DNA of 64,000 bases from CAYPNF01 sp964411985 (GTDB lineage: Bacteria; Verrucomicrobiota; Verrucomicrobiia; Limisphaerales; J093). The position numbers were made by a program, and so were the translations under genes. Shown one piece after another: positions 16,445-25,469 of this stretch. The stretch is taken from assembly GCA_964411985.1 (NCBI GenBank), contig CAYPNF010000002.1, forward strand, positions 124,001 through 188,000, in the 5' to 3' direction. Below the pieces are notes generated by a model. That model saw nothing but the letters and a program-made list of their open reading frames with translations, was not told the origin of the DNA and made no database searches. Position 1 is the stretch's first letter. Every line of letters starts with the position of its first letter.

Positions 16445-18607
16445 CTAAAGCGGGCAGCTCGGATCGCGAGCTAGATCAGCGGACTTGAGGGTCTGGCCCA
16501 TACTGGCTCGGAGGGTTCGACCCTCGGAGCGAACCTTGAAGCGGTCGCCGTTGACTTCGATGTCGAGGGTATGCCCGCGGAGATGCAGTCCGCGTAGACG
16601 TAGATGACGGGCGAAGGGCAGGGGGGCTGGCCGGATCATGATATTTCCATCGGCTCCAATGCTTACGCCAAACACGCCAAAGATCACGCACTGCGCCGCA
16701 GCGACGCCGTCGAACGTGCACTGGAGAGGCGTGTCACGTCGATAGTCCTTATAGTTCGCAGCGATCGAATCGCCCCAGTAAGGCATGACGTCGGCCCACC
16801 AGAGCAGACGTCGCAGTATGTCCGCTGCTTTGTCGGGGCGCCCAGCCTGGCAGAGTCTCTCGATGATCTGGGGCGGAAAACTGGTGCAAATGCCACCTCC
16901 GCCGTTGTCGATATCCAGCTGATCGTAAGCCGGGTCGCGTTTGGAAAGGCTGTGGAGACCGCAGTTAGAAAGGAATTCGCTCTCATTCAGGTGACTCAGG
17001 AGTCCGGCCTCACATTCTTGGTCCAAAACCCCGCTGCCAATGGGCTTGAACATTTGCACCGTGTAGCGCAAGTCGCCTTTGCCCTGTCCATCCTCGAAAC
17101 GGAACCAGCGCGCGTCTGCATCCCATAGGCGCGTTTTTAGCAGAGACTGGAGTAGGGCAGCGCGCTCTCGCAGGTAAGGCGCGGGCTGGCCAGCGAGGTC
17201 ACACAACGTGGCCGCTCGTAGGTAGCTGGCATAGCGGCGTGCGTTCAGGTCGGGCATTACGTGGTTGTAGGCATAGCGTCGACGCAACTCCAGATGGCTG
17301 TTGGATGGGCCGTAGTCGATGAGCCCGATCGGCTTGTTGGGATCGTCCCCAAACATCGCCTGAAGGGTCATGTGATCCCGAATGCTCTTTCCATCCACCA
17401 TCGCGTGCAAAAAGCCGGTGTCGCCGGTGAGCAACACGTAGTAGTAGGTGAGGCCAATGATTTTCTCCTGGTTGATCATGTACCAGAGGCCTCCTGCTTC
17501 TCCGGTGATCGGAGTGAAGTAGAAGTGTTTCAGAAGATCGCAGCGCAGGAACTGCTGGATGTGGGCCCGCGCCGCCGGTGCGTCGTAGAGGGGTAGAATC
17601 TCCCAGGCCTCCCCGAAATTCCAGAGGTAGTTGGCCACACAACCACCGTTCACGCTGCCGGTGGAGTAATAGGGCTTCAGCGCGAACTCCGGCACATCCC
17701 AGCGATTCATCAGGAAGTGGACGAGGGATCGATTATACCATCGAACAAGTTGGGCGTTGTCACTTTCCAGCGAAGGCACCTTTTGGAAGACCTCCGCCAC
17801 CTGTCGCGCATACTCTCGGGCTGCTTCTTGAATGGCGCGGGCAGGATTGGGCAGGATGCGCTCGATGCTTGCTTGAGCCTCAGGTATCGCCCCCATCGCT
17901 GCAACGACGTGGACCAAGTGCTTCCGTCCCGCAGGCAGTAAGGTGTAAGCGCGGCCGAGATTGCCTGAAGCCTCCCAATTCCAGGCGTCGGAATCGATGG
18001 CCAAGATGAGCGCCAGTTTGCCCTGCTGCAGGATGAGGCGCCGTCCCTCTACGCTGAGGTGGGCTTCGGTGCTGCTCCCCGGCCTCGCAAACCCCCAGTC
18101 CTGCACCTGATCCAGCCAACCTAGGACGAAGAACTCCAAAGGCACCGCCTCCTTGCCGTTGTTTTGGAAGGTTGCCTCGAGGACCGCCGCCCTATGACCG
18201 TAAATCAAGGTTGTGGTGGACTGAACCTCTACCTGAGCCTGGCGGCCCTTACGCTCGACCTGGAACGGGCTCCAGTTCCATTTCTTGGTCGGCACCTTCT
18301 CCCCGCCTACCCGCCCATCCAAGAGGAAGTTGGAACTGACGTAGGGGGGCGACCACAGTCCACCCACGCCAAGCACATCGTTGTAGTTGATCCCGGAAGC
18401 TAGCTTCCCGTTGACGATGCCCAGGTGGTTTTCATCCTGCAGAACTCGATCTCCGCTGAGATCAAAGACTCGGTTTTGCTGCGCACGGGTTCTAGCTCCG
18501 GCTGATTGCAGGGAGACACTAGCTACGCACAACAGCAGCAAAAACACGACAACCATAGTTGGAGCCGCGGTCGGATGGAGCTTGGGTGCACTCTTGCGCG
18601 AGACCAT
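16445..18607 (-). CDS. Secreted six-hairpin (alpha/alpha)6 glycosidase-like protein
   Basis: A 720-residue exported protein. ATG 18607 gives a signal peptide (V-V-V-F-L-L-L-L-C-V-A-S-V-S); it starts 10 bases after the upstream dehydrogenase stop, so the two genes probably form an operon. An N-terminal beta-sandwich (~40-260) precedes an all-helical barrel (~290-640) with motifs such as N-R-W-D-V-P, Y-S-T-G-S-V-N-G-G-C-V-A-N-Y-L-W-N-F-G-E-A-W and D-Y-G-P-S-N-S-H-L-E. It ends with a small beta domain (F-G-V-S-I-G-A-D-G-N-I-M-I-R-P) as in GH65/GH78/GH116-like enzymes. The exact GH family and catalytic acids could not be fixed; candidates include GH63/GH37-like relatives. Confidence 0.75.
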   Translation of the reverse strand: MVSRKSAPKLHPTAAPTMVVVFLLLLCVASVSLQSAGARTRAQQNRVFDLSGDRVLQDENHLGIVNGKLASGINYNDVLGVGGLWSPPYVSSNFLLDGRVGGEKVPTKKWNWSPFQVERKGRQAQVEVQSTTTLIYGHRAAVLEATFQNNGKEAVPLEFFVLGWLDQVQDWGFARPGSSTEAHLSVEGRRLILQQGKLALILAIDSDAWNWEASGNLGRAYTLLPAGRKHLVHVVAAMGAIPEAQASIERILPNPARAIQEAAREYARQVAEVFQKVPSLESDNAQLVRWYNRSLVHFLMNRWDVPEFALKPYYSTGSVNGGCVANYLWNFGEAWEILPLYDAPAARAHIQQFLRCDLLKHFYFTPITGEAGGLWYMINQEKIIGLTYYYVLLTGDTGFLHAMVDGKSIRDHMTLQAMFGDDPNKPIGLIDYGPSNSHLELRRRYAYNHVMPDLNARRYASYLRAATLCDLAGQPAPYLRERAALLQSLLKTRLWDADARWFRFEDGQGKGDLRYTVQMFKPIGSGVLDQECEAGLLSHLNESEFLSNCGLHSLSKRDPAYDQLDIDNGGGGICTSFPPQIIERLCQAGRPDKAADILRRLLWWADVMPYWGDSIAANYKDYRRDTPLQCTFDGVAAAQCVIFGVFGVSIGADGNIMIRPAPLPFARHLRLRGLHLRGHTLDIEVNGDRFKVRSEGRTLRASMGQTLKSADLARDPSCPL

Positions 18608-18617
18608 GAAAAATCGA

Positions 18618-19580
18618 TTAGTTTGCGTTGACCACATGGATGGGATGCCCGCCAAGAAAGGCGGCGATGTTCTGCGCCGTGACCGCCATCAAACGACGTC
18701 GGGCCTCCAGGGTGGCCCATGCGATGTGCGGTGTGAGCACACAGTTGGGAGCGCGGAGCAAGGGATTGTCAGGCCGGATTGGTTCCTCGCACAGGACATC
18801 CAGAGCAGCGCCAGCGATCTTGCCCTCAGTCAGGGCCTCAGCGAGGTCCGTTTCGTGAATCAATCCCCCGCGAGCGGTATTGATCAAGACAGCGGAAGGT
18901 TTCATCAGCGACAACAACCTATGGTTGACCATCCCCACGTTCTCCAGGGTTTGCGGGCAGTGCAATGAGACCACATCTGCACGAGCGAAAAGCCCTTCAA
19001 TACCCTCCCACTCGAAACCAGGATATGGGGCAGGTGCGGTGCGCTGTACGTCGTGGGCTATCACCTTCATGCCAAACGCGTGAGCCAGCTCGCCTACGCG
19101 CCTTCCAATTCTTCCAAAACCTACGATCCCGATGGTTTTGCCCGCCAACTCCCGCAGCGGGCTCACCCAGAACGAGAAATCACCCCGCTTTTGCCATTCA
19201 CCCTGCCGGACCAATTGATCATGACGTCCAATCTGATGGCAATGAGTCAACAGAAGCGCGATGACGTACTGAGCCACGCTCTCGGTGCCATACTCAGGCA
19301 CATTCGAGACGAGGATTCCTCGAGATCGTGCGGCCGCACAGTCCACGACGTTATACCCTGTGGCCAGGACCGAGATGAAGCGCAACTTGGGCAGACCTTC
19401 CAAGGTTCTCGCGGTCAAGGGAGTCTTGTTGGTGAGCAGGATGTCGGCCGATTGCGCTCGCTCCAGAATTTCCGTGGTGGGTGTGCGGTCGTACACCTTC
19501 AGAGCGCCCAGTTTCTCTACCTCAGTCCACGGATTGTCGCCGGGGTTAAGTGTGAACCCGTCGAGAACGGTGATTTGCAT
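18618..19580 (-). CDS. D-2-hydroxyacid dehydrogenase (glycerate/hydroxypyruvate reductase-like)
   Basis: A 320-residue NAD-dependent D-2-hydroxyacid dehydrogenase. The nucleotide-binding motif G-I-V-G-F-G-R-I-G appears near residue 150. The catalytic set is present: Arg in N-T-A-R-G-G-L-I, Glu in C-E-E-P-I, His in L-T-P-H-I-A-W-A-T. The start M-Q-I-T-V-L-D-G-F-T-L-N-P-G-D at 19580 resembles glycerate dehydrogenase-like proteins, so the substrate may be glycerate or hydroxypyruvate. The longer frame to 19664 adds 28 atypical residues and is rejected. It leads the operon with the glycosidase. Confidence 0.88.
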   Translation of the reverse strand: MQITVLDGFTLNPGDNPWTEVEKLGALKVYDRTPTTEILERAQSADILLTNKTPLTARTLEGLPKLRFISVLATGYNVVDCAAARSRGILVSNVPEYGTESVAQYVIALLLTHCHQIGRHDQLVRQGEWQKRGDFSFWVSPLRELAGKTIGIVGFGRIGRRVGELAHAFGMKVIAHDVQRTAPAPYPGFEWEGIEGLFARADVVSLHCPQTLENVGMVNHRLLSLMKPSAVLINTARGGLIHETDLAEALTEGKIAGAALDVLCEEPIRPDNPLLRAPNCVLTPHIAWATLEARRRLMAVTAQNIAAFLGGHPIHVVNAN

Positions 19581-19773
19581 GATTTGGGACTTTCGGCTGC
19601 TGCTTCGCTTTCGGCAAATCCAATTTTGCAGTCCGGGAAGCCTTGGTTGAGTGGTTGAGTGCACATGGGGTTTGTGCTGGACATCGCGCGTATGGCAGGG
19701 GCTTTATAGACTCTTACGCCTCGCTGTTGCGGTTTGTTTTTTTGGTTGGACCGCGTCAGCACGGCATCCGTTT

Positions 19774-22293
19774 ATGCGCACTCGCTTTGAACACGGCTTG
19801 TCAACTTCGTCCCAGGTTGGTCTTTTCGCCTGCGGTGGGAACTCCTTCGCTTCCAGTGTCAACCCTCGAGTATGGGGGGCAGCCTGGCTTTTGGTTTTCT
19901 GCATGTTATGCCTGCCAATGAAGGGGTTGGGATTGGACCTGACCCAGGCCCGGGTGGTCTGTCCGAAAGAGTTGTCTAAGCCGGAGAAGAAGGCGGTGGC
20001 GATGTTGGTGGAGGAAGTGGAGAAGCGGATCCATGCGCGGTGGGCTGTCACCCACGAATGGTCTAGTGATCGGGCACCGGTGATCGCTTTGGGACAATCC
20101 TCAGCCTGGAATCAGTTTGCTGGGCCTTTTGTTGGGCAACAGCCCCTGCCTCTGGAAGGTGCGGTGGCGGAAGGATTCCAGATTCGAGTTGGCGCCACGA
20201 ACGCTGCCCGGGCGGTCCTCGTGGTCGGAAACGATCCTCGTGGTGTTCTGTACGGCGTCGGGCGTCTTTTGCGCGAACTTCAGCTGAGCCCGGGACGGGC
20301 CCTCTTGCCGGATGACTTCCAGACCGCCAGTGCTCCCAAGTATCCATTGCGCGGGCATCAGCTCGGGTACCGGCCCAAGACGCATTCTTATGACGCCTGG
20401 GATCTCCGAATCTGGGAGCAGTACTACCGTGACTTGGTGGTTTTCGGCGCCAACGCGGTGGAGTTGATCCCGCCCCGTTCCGACGATGACGCAGACAGTC
20501 CCCATTTCCCGTTGCCTCCCATGGAAATGATGGTGGAGATGTCCCGGTTGGCGGATGAGTATGGCTTGGACGTGTGGGTTTGGTACCCTGCCATGGACAA
20601 GGACTATTCCAACTCGGCCACAGTGGACTCGGCGTTAAGAGAGTGGAAGGAGGTCTTAGGCAGGCTCCCTCGTTTGGATGCGGTGTTTGTCCCGGGTGGC
20701 GACCCTGGTCATACGGCCCCCGGTCCACTTATGGCACTTCTCGAGAAGCAGGCTCGATCCTTGCGCGAGGTGCATCCAAGGCTCCAGATGTGGGTGTCCC
20801 CCCAGAGTTTTGACCGGCCTTGGCTGGACCAGTTCCTGGGGATCCTCCGAGAGCAACAGCCTGCATGGCTCAACGGCTTGGTCTTCGGTCCCCAGGTTCG
20901 GATGAGTCTCCCAGAACTTCGCTCCGCGGTACCCCAGCGCTATCCTATCCGCCATTACCCCGACATTACCCATACACGCCAGTGCCAATATCCGGTCCCT
21001 GATTGGGATGTAGCCTTCGCTATCACCGAGGGAAGGGAATGCATCAACCCGCGCCCATTGGATGAAGCGGCGATCTTTCGAGCCTTGCAGCCATTCACCG
21101 TCGGTTTCCTGACCTATTCCGAAGGATGCAACGACGATGTCAACAAAGCCGTTTGGAGTGCCCTGGGCTGGGAGCCCCAGAAGCCAGTGGTGGAAGTCCT
21201 CAGGGAATACAGCCGGTATTTCATCGGACCGGGCTTGGCTGAGAGTTTTGCCCAGGGGCTCAAGGCCTTGGAGCAGAACTGGCGCGGGCCGGTGGTCAGC
21301 AACGGAGCGATCGAGACCACGCTCCAGCAATTCCAGCAAATGGAACGGGAAGCATCGCCTTTCCTGCTGCAGAACTGGCGCTTTCAGCAGGCGCTGTTCC
21401 GGGCCTACTACGATGGCTACATCCGGAGCCGTAAACTCTATGAAACGACCGTGGAGCAACAGGCCGAGGACCAGCTCCGAGCGGCGGCTCGCCTGGGTTC
21501 TCGTCTGGCTCTCCGCCAGGCCGAGGACGTACTGAACCGCTCGTTGACCGCCCGTGTGGCCACGGAACGGCGGGAGCGCGTCCATGAACTGGCCGAGGCG
21601 CTGTTTCAGAGTATCCGCATGCAGCTTAACGTTTCCCGTTACAAAGCGATCGGCGTGGACCGCGGAGCCAGCCTGGACACGTTGGACTATCCTCTGAACA
21701 ACCGGCTCTGGCTCCTCGAACGATTTGGTGCGATCCGCCAACTGCCTTCTGAAAGTGCCCGTCTCAGGTCGATTGCCGATATCCTGGACTGGACCAATCC
21801 TGGACCCGGTGGTTTCTATGACGACCTGGGGGATCCAGCCCGCCAGCCTCACCTCGTTCGGGGGCTTCCGTTCAGTGAGGACCCAGCCAGTTTTCAGTCA
21901 TCCAAAACCGGGTTTGAAGAAGGGGATGTTGTCGATGAACCCGACGAGAAGCCGGAAGGTGCGCTTCGGCTATCCTGGATGGACCACGCGGAGTCGCTGT
22001 TTGACCATCCCTTGCAATTGCGCTATCCCAACCTGGACCCTTCGGCGCACTATCGCATCCGCATCGTCTACGGCGGTGACAGCCCGAAACGGCGCATCCG
22101 TCTGGTGGCCGGGGATGGAATCGAGATTCACCCTTATCAACCCAAGGATTTTCCCTACCGGCCAGTGGAATATGATCTTCCACCCGCTGCGATTCGCAAC
22201 GGCGAACTGACTCTCACCTGGACTCGGGAACCCGGGCTGGGCGCGAACGGGCGTGGTTGCCAGGTGGCCGAAGTCTGGTTAATCAGAAAGTGA
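19774..22293 (+). CDS. Secreted GH20/GH67-like large glycosidase-like protein
   Basis: A large protein of about 839 residues. The N-terminal domain resembles the GH20b/GH67 accessory fold that precedes many TIM-barrel hexosaminidases or glucuronidases (A-V-L-V-V-G-N-D-P-R-G-V-L-Y-G-V-G-R-L-L-R-E-L). A TIM-barrel region follows (Y-P-L-R-G-H-Q-L-G-Y-R-P, then D-L-V-V-F-G-A-N-A-V-E-L-I-P, W-V-W-Y-P-A-M-D). A helical section and a C-terminal beta domain end it. The start is uncertain: ATG 19774 places a hydrophobic signal-like segment at ~30-46; GTG 19651 would be longer still. Function is inferred as polysaccharide breakdown; catalytic residues unassigned. Confidence 0.7.
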   Translation: MRTRFEHGLSTSSQVGLFACGGNSFASSVNPRVWGAAWLLVFCMLCLPMKGLGLDLTQARVVCPKELSKPEKKAVAMLVEEVEKRIHARWAVTHEWSSDRAPVIALGQSSAWNQFAGPFVGQQPLPLEGAVAEGFQIRVGATNAARAVLVVGNDPRGVLYGVGRLLRELQLSPGRALLPDDFQTASAPKYPLRGHQLGYRPKTHSYDAWDLRIWEQYYRDLVVFGANAVELIPPRSDDDADSPHFPLPPMEMMVEMSRLADEYGLDVWVWYPAMDKDYSNSATVDSALREWKEVLGRLPRLDAVFVPGGDPGHTAPGPLMALLEKQARSLREVHPRLQMWVSPQSFDRPWLDQFLGILREQQPAWLNGLVFGPQVRMSLPELRSAVPQRYPIRHYPDITHTRQCQYPVPDWDVAFAITEGRECINPRPLDEAAIFRALQPFTVGFLTYSEGCNDDVNKAVWSALGWEPQKPVVEVLREYSRYFIGPGLAESFAQGLKALEQNWRGPVVSNGAIETTLQQFQQMEREASPFLLQNWRFQQALFRAYYDGYIRSRKLYETTVEQQAEDQLRAAARLGSRLALRQAEDVLNRSLTARVATERRERVHELAEALFQSIRMQLNVSRYKAIGVDRGASLDTLDYPLNNRLWLLERFGAIRQLPSESARLRSIADILDWTNPGPGGFYDDLGDPARQPHLVRGLPFSEDPASFQSSKTGFEEGDVVDEPDEKPEGALRLSWMDHAESLFDHPLQLRYPNLDPSAHYRIRIVYGGDSPKRRIRLVAGDGIEIHPYQPKDFPYRPVEYDLPPAAIRNGELTLTWTREPGLGANGRGCQVAEVWLIRK

Positions 22294-22314
22294 AATCCAT
22301 TTCAGCCAGTGCTT

Positions 22315-23133
22315 ATGCCGAATCCTTCACCCCTCTCTTCTGCACCGGAGAACCCGGTGAAAGTCTTGCTGCGCGAAGGGAAGCCTGCCCTCGGCATTAC
22401 TGTTACCGTCAACCATGTCGAGACTGCGGTGTTGGCGGCTTCGCTGGGATTCGACTTTCTTTGGGTCGAAATGGAACATTCCCCGGTCAGCCTCGATACC
22501 CTGCGAACCCTGGTGCTGGCCACTCGTGGGATGAAGGCAGTCCCGTTTGCCCGCGTGCCGGTGAACGCGCTCTGGACCGCTAAACGGGTGTTGGACATGG
22601 GTGTTCTTGGGGTTATGTTCCCCTTCACGAGCACTCCTCAGCTAGCGGAACAGGCTGCTGCGGCGTGCCGTTACCCTCCCGCAGGAAAACGCGGTTCAGG
22701 CGCTGGGTTGGCTTCCTTCCGTTGGCCTGCCCCTGAAGGATACTATGATTTCGCCGACCGGAACGTGCTCGCCGTCGCGATCATCGAGGAGGCTGAAGCC
22801 ATCCAACGCATCGACGAGATCGCCGCCGTACCCGGGATCGACGTGCTATTTGTTGGACCGAGCGACTTGGCTTTTTCCTTGGGCTTGCGAGGCGACATGG
22901 AGCATCCCCAGGTGACCGAAGCCATGTTACGGGTGGTGACGGCGGCTCGTGCTCACGGAAAGGCGGCGGGTCGCCTGGCAACCTCCACCGAGGATATACG
23001 TCGGGCCGTGGATCAAGGATTCCTCTTTTTGCAGGCGGGAACGGAGCTCAACTTGATGGCAGCGGGTGCCCAGCAGCTGTTGGAGCCATTGGGACGATGG
23101 AGGTCGAGCTTGCAGGATCGCCCCGCCTACTGA
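22315..23133 (+). CDS. HpcH/HpaI family aldolase
   Basis: A 272-residue metal-dependent class II pyruvate aldolase. It cleaves 4-hydroxy-2-oxo acids, such as 2-keto-3-deoxy-L-rhamnonate or 4-hydroxy-2-oxoheptanedioate, into pyruvate and an aldehyde. Family motifs: G-F-D-F-L-W-V-E-M-E-H (general acid region), V-P-F-A-R-V-P, the metal-ligand segment A-V-A-I-I-E-E-A-E-A, and D-V-L-F-V-G-P-S-D-L-A. ATG 22315 is used; GTG 22309 is two codons upstream. It begins 21 bases after the GH20-like gene and is likely co-transcribed, suggesting use of a sugar-acid product. Confidence 0.9.
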   Translation: MPNPSPLSSAPENPVKVLLREGKPALGITVTVNHVETAVLAASLGFDFLWVEMEHSPVSLDTLRTLVLATRGMKAVPFARVPVNALWTAKRVLDMGVLGVMFPFTSTPQLAEQAAAACRYPPAGKRGSGAGLASFRWPAPEGYYDFADRNVLAVAIIEEAEAIQRIDEIAAVPGIDVLFVGPSDLAFSLGLRGDMEHPQVTEAMLRVVTAARAHGKAAGRLATSTEDIRRAVDQGFLFLQAGTELNLMAAGAQQLLEPLGRWRSSLQDRPAY

Positions 23134-23144
23134 GGGATACCATT

Positions 23145-24032
23145 CTAACGTGTCGCATCCATGAGCCCGCGGAAATAGCCGATGCACTCCGCGACTCCGA
23201 GTAGAGGGTTTTCCATGTCTTTTTCGTGCTCCAGGCTGCACACGCCTGCATACTTCACCTGGCGCAGAGCTCGTACGAAGGCTACGAGATCAATCGCTCC
23301 CCGGGGAAGTTCGACGCCGCGGCCAGCCCTATTTGCCGAGGTGACATTCTTGATGTGGATATCATGGATCCGATCGGCGTACTTGATCATGGCTTGGACC
23401 GGGTCCTTGCCATCGCGCAGTTGGTGGCCGATGTCCAGACAGAGTCCAACGCGAGGGTCCAGATCCTTGATAAGTTCCATGGCACTTTCGGCGCTGGGGA
23501 AGAGCTCCGGCATGTCGGGTCCGTGGTTGTGGATAGCGTACTTGATGTCGTACTCGCGGACTTTCTGATCGATTTGCTTTAGAAGCTCTGGAGAGGCGAC
23601 ACGTTGGTTTCCGACCATCTTAAAGGGCACCCCCACCAGGGTTTTCACCCCAACGCGCTTTGCATAGGCAAAGGCCCGGCTCATCTCCTCCTCATTTCCC
23701 ATGTAGATGGGGCCCACGCCGTATCCCGTCACCCCAAAGCTCCGGCACTTGGCATGGAAAGCCGCTATTTCCTCGTCGGTGCTCTGGAGCGGCAGGTGGA
23801 AGTCCTTGATGCAGAGGTAATGGACATCGACCTTCTTCAGCATTTCGAGCGTCGGGTCGATCTTGAACTTGTTGAAAGTGTAACCGGCGACGCCCAATCG
23901 GAACGGATCCTTCGGGTTATCCGTGGCGGCAGGTTGCTGTGCGTGGCTAGAAGTCACGTGGAAGGTGGGCGAGGCGAGAGCGGCAACCAAGGTGGTGCTG
24001 GTCCGCATCAAGAATTGGCGACGTGCGATCAT
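23145..24032 (-). CDS. Exported sugar phosphate isomerase/epimerase-like TIM barrel protein
   Basis: A 295-residue protein with a Tat-like leader (I-A-R-R-Q-F-L-M-R followed by a hydrophobic Ala/Leu stretch) and the xylose isomerase-like TIM barrel (AP_endonuc_2). Metal-site motifs are visible: Y-A-I-H-N-H-G-P and G-L-C-L-D-I-G-H near the middle, H-D-I-H-I-K-N, and C-S-L-E-H-E-K-D near the end. ATG 24032 is preferred over the longer frame because it puts R-R in the right place. Such exported isomerase-like proteins are often partnered with Gfo/Idh/MocA enzymes. It converges with the aldolase gene (11 bases between stops). Confidence 0.85.
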   Translation of the reverse strand: MIARRQFLMRTSTTLVAALASPTFHVTSSHAQQPAATDNPKDPFRLGVAGYTFNKFKIDPTLEMLKKVDVHYLCIKDFHLPLQSTDEEIAAFHAKCRSFGVTGYGVGPIYMGNEEEMSRAFAYAKRVGVKTLVGVPFKMVGNQRVASPELLKQIDQKVREYDIKYAIHNHGPDMPELFPSAESAMELIKDLDPRVGLCLDIGHQLRDGKDPVQAMIKYADRIHDIHIKNVTSANRAGRGVELPRGAIDLVAFVRALRQVKYAGVCSLEHEKDMENPLLGVAECIGYFRGLMDATR

Positions 24033-24158
24033 GATCCTAAACCGATGGTTGAGATGCAGGGCTTCTACGCTGGCCCTGCTCAAATGTCAAATGCGGGTTG
24101 AGTCAACGGGGGTCGCCTTCCAGTGCATTCTGCACAGTGCTCATGATAGGTAAGTCGT

Positions 24159-25469
24159 TCACAGTTTCTTGCCGCTGACGCGGGACGAGGAAGTCTGGGG
24201 CCCGCGCCGAACGAGGATCCTCGCGTCATTTGGGGGGATGAGAATCGTCTCTTGCCATTCTCCCGAGGTGCGCTGCTTGAGTCCAGCATCGTCGGCTACC
24301 GTAACAACCTCTTGCGTCGGATTCACCACCACCAGCCCATGCTCGAATTCGCGGCTGAGCGTGCCTGGTCCATAATCCCCCTCGTGGAACGATCCTCGCG
24401 GTGCTCCCAGGTCCTGGTCATACTCGTCAAACCACCATAACTGGCCGTGAAGGCAGTCGCCTCGGTCGAACCCAAAGTACCCGCCGTCCAGCAGGAGGGT
24501 CGTGCCCAAGCCTAGCCGGAGTCTGCGCTGATCATTTTCGTTCAGGCTGGTCAAAGCAGCGGCAGCATTTTGACTACGCCGGTCTGCACGGACGTCGACT
24601 TGAACGAAATGGTAAATAGGGCGTCCTGTGACCTTGGAGAGTGCGGTGCGGTAGGACTCCCAGAAGCCTTTCCAATCGCTCGCCCCAAATTCATCGCCCA
24701 AAGCGTTCTCCTGCATGCAGCCGTTGGCGTACTGGTAGTAAGGGCAATCCGCGGGCCAGGCTCCTCCGGCATTTCCCACGAGGATGGCATCGGGAAATTC
24801 AGTGCGAAGCTGGCGCAGAAGAAGAACCATCGCCTCCCGCCAGACCCGGGTATCGCGCGCATCGTGTTTGCCGTCACCATTCACATCGTTCTCTCCAGGC
24901 TCCGAGGGCCAGAGACAGTCAAGCATGATCCCATCATACCCAGTGGTTCCGAGACAGGAACGTCGGATGTACCGCAACACGTGCTGGATCCATGCGTAGT
25001 CGTGGACCCAGGGGTTCATCAGAGTCCCTCCCCAGTGGGGCACAAGATAGGTCCCATCTGCCTTCCGAGCGTACCAATCCAGGCTGCCCTTCGAGGGGAC
25101 GCCCGGGGCCAGACCGTTGTTGGGCCCTTGGAGGGGTACCCAGGCTAAGATCTTTATGTGAGGATTCGTCTTGCGCATGCGGGACAAGGTGAGGTCCCTG
25201 CTATTCACCAGGTCGTGGTTCAGGATCACGACGTTCCACTGCGCCAAGCGTTCACTCCGGTGGTCCACTTGCCCTTCGGGGTGGTTGATGTGAAAATAGT
25301 TGACCAGGCGCGGGGCCGTTCGGGATACGGATCCTGAAGGTGGTAGCCGCCAACCAGGCGAGTCCGTTGTCGCCGGGATGGTCATGGGGGTAGAGAGCGC
25401 CTGGCCCGGATTCACTTGCAGTCCCATGCCGAGTAACCAAGTGCAGACCAGTGCGGGGAGAATCAACAC
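24159..25469 (-). CDS. Putative secreted glycoside hydrolase (GHL15-like)
   Basis: A 436-residue secreted protein resembling the hypothetical glycosyl hydrolase family GHL15. A signal peptide (L-I-L-P-A-L-V-C-T-W-L-L-G-M-G-L) precedes a TIM-barrel-like domain: L-V-N-Y-F-H-I-N-H, W-N-V-V-I-L-N-H-D-L, I-K-I-L-A-W-V-P, Y-D-G-I-M-L-D-C-L-W, A-I-L-V-G-N-A-G-G, G-L-V-V-V-N-P-T-Q. The conserved D in I-M-L-D is the expected active-site position. Start is GTG at 25469; the GTGTTGA overlap with the serine dehydratase stop means translational coupling. Substrate unknown. Confidence 0.7.
   Translation of the reverse strand: MLILPALVCTWLLGMGLQVNPGQALSTPMTIPATTDSPGWRLPPSGSVSRTAPRLVNYFHINHPEGQVDHRSERLAQWNVVILNHDLVNSRDLTLSRMRKTNPHIKILAWVPLQGPNNGLAPGVPSKGSLDWYARKADGTYLVPHWGGTLMNPWVHDYAWIQHVLRYIRRSCLGTTGYDGIMLDCLWPSEPGENDVNGDGKHDARDTRVWREAMVLLLRQLRTEFPDAILVGNAGGAWPADCPYYQYANGCMQENALGDEFGASDWKGFWESYRTALSKVTGRPIYHFVQVDVRADRRSQNAAAALTSLNENDQRRLRLGLGTTLLLDGGYFGFDRGDCLHGQLWWFDEYDQDLGAPRGSFHEGDYGPGTLSREFEHGLVVVNPTQEVVTVADDAGLKQRTSGEWQETILIPPNDARILVRRGPQTSSSRVSGKKL

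Noticed and set aside
20656..21852. 398-codon minus-strand frame inside the GH20-like gene
   Set aside because: Antisense shadow; the plus frame has recognisable domains and the minus one has none.
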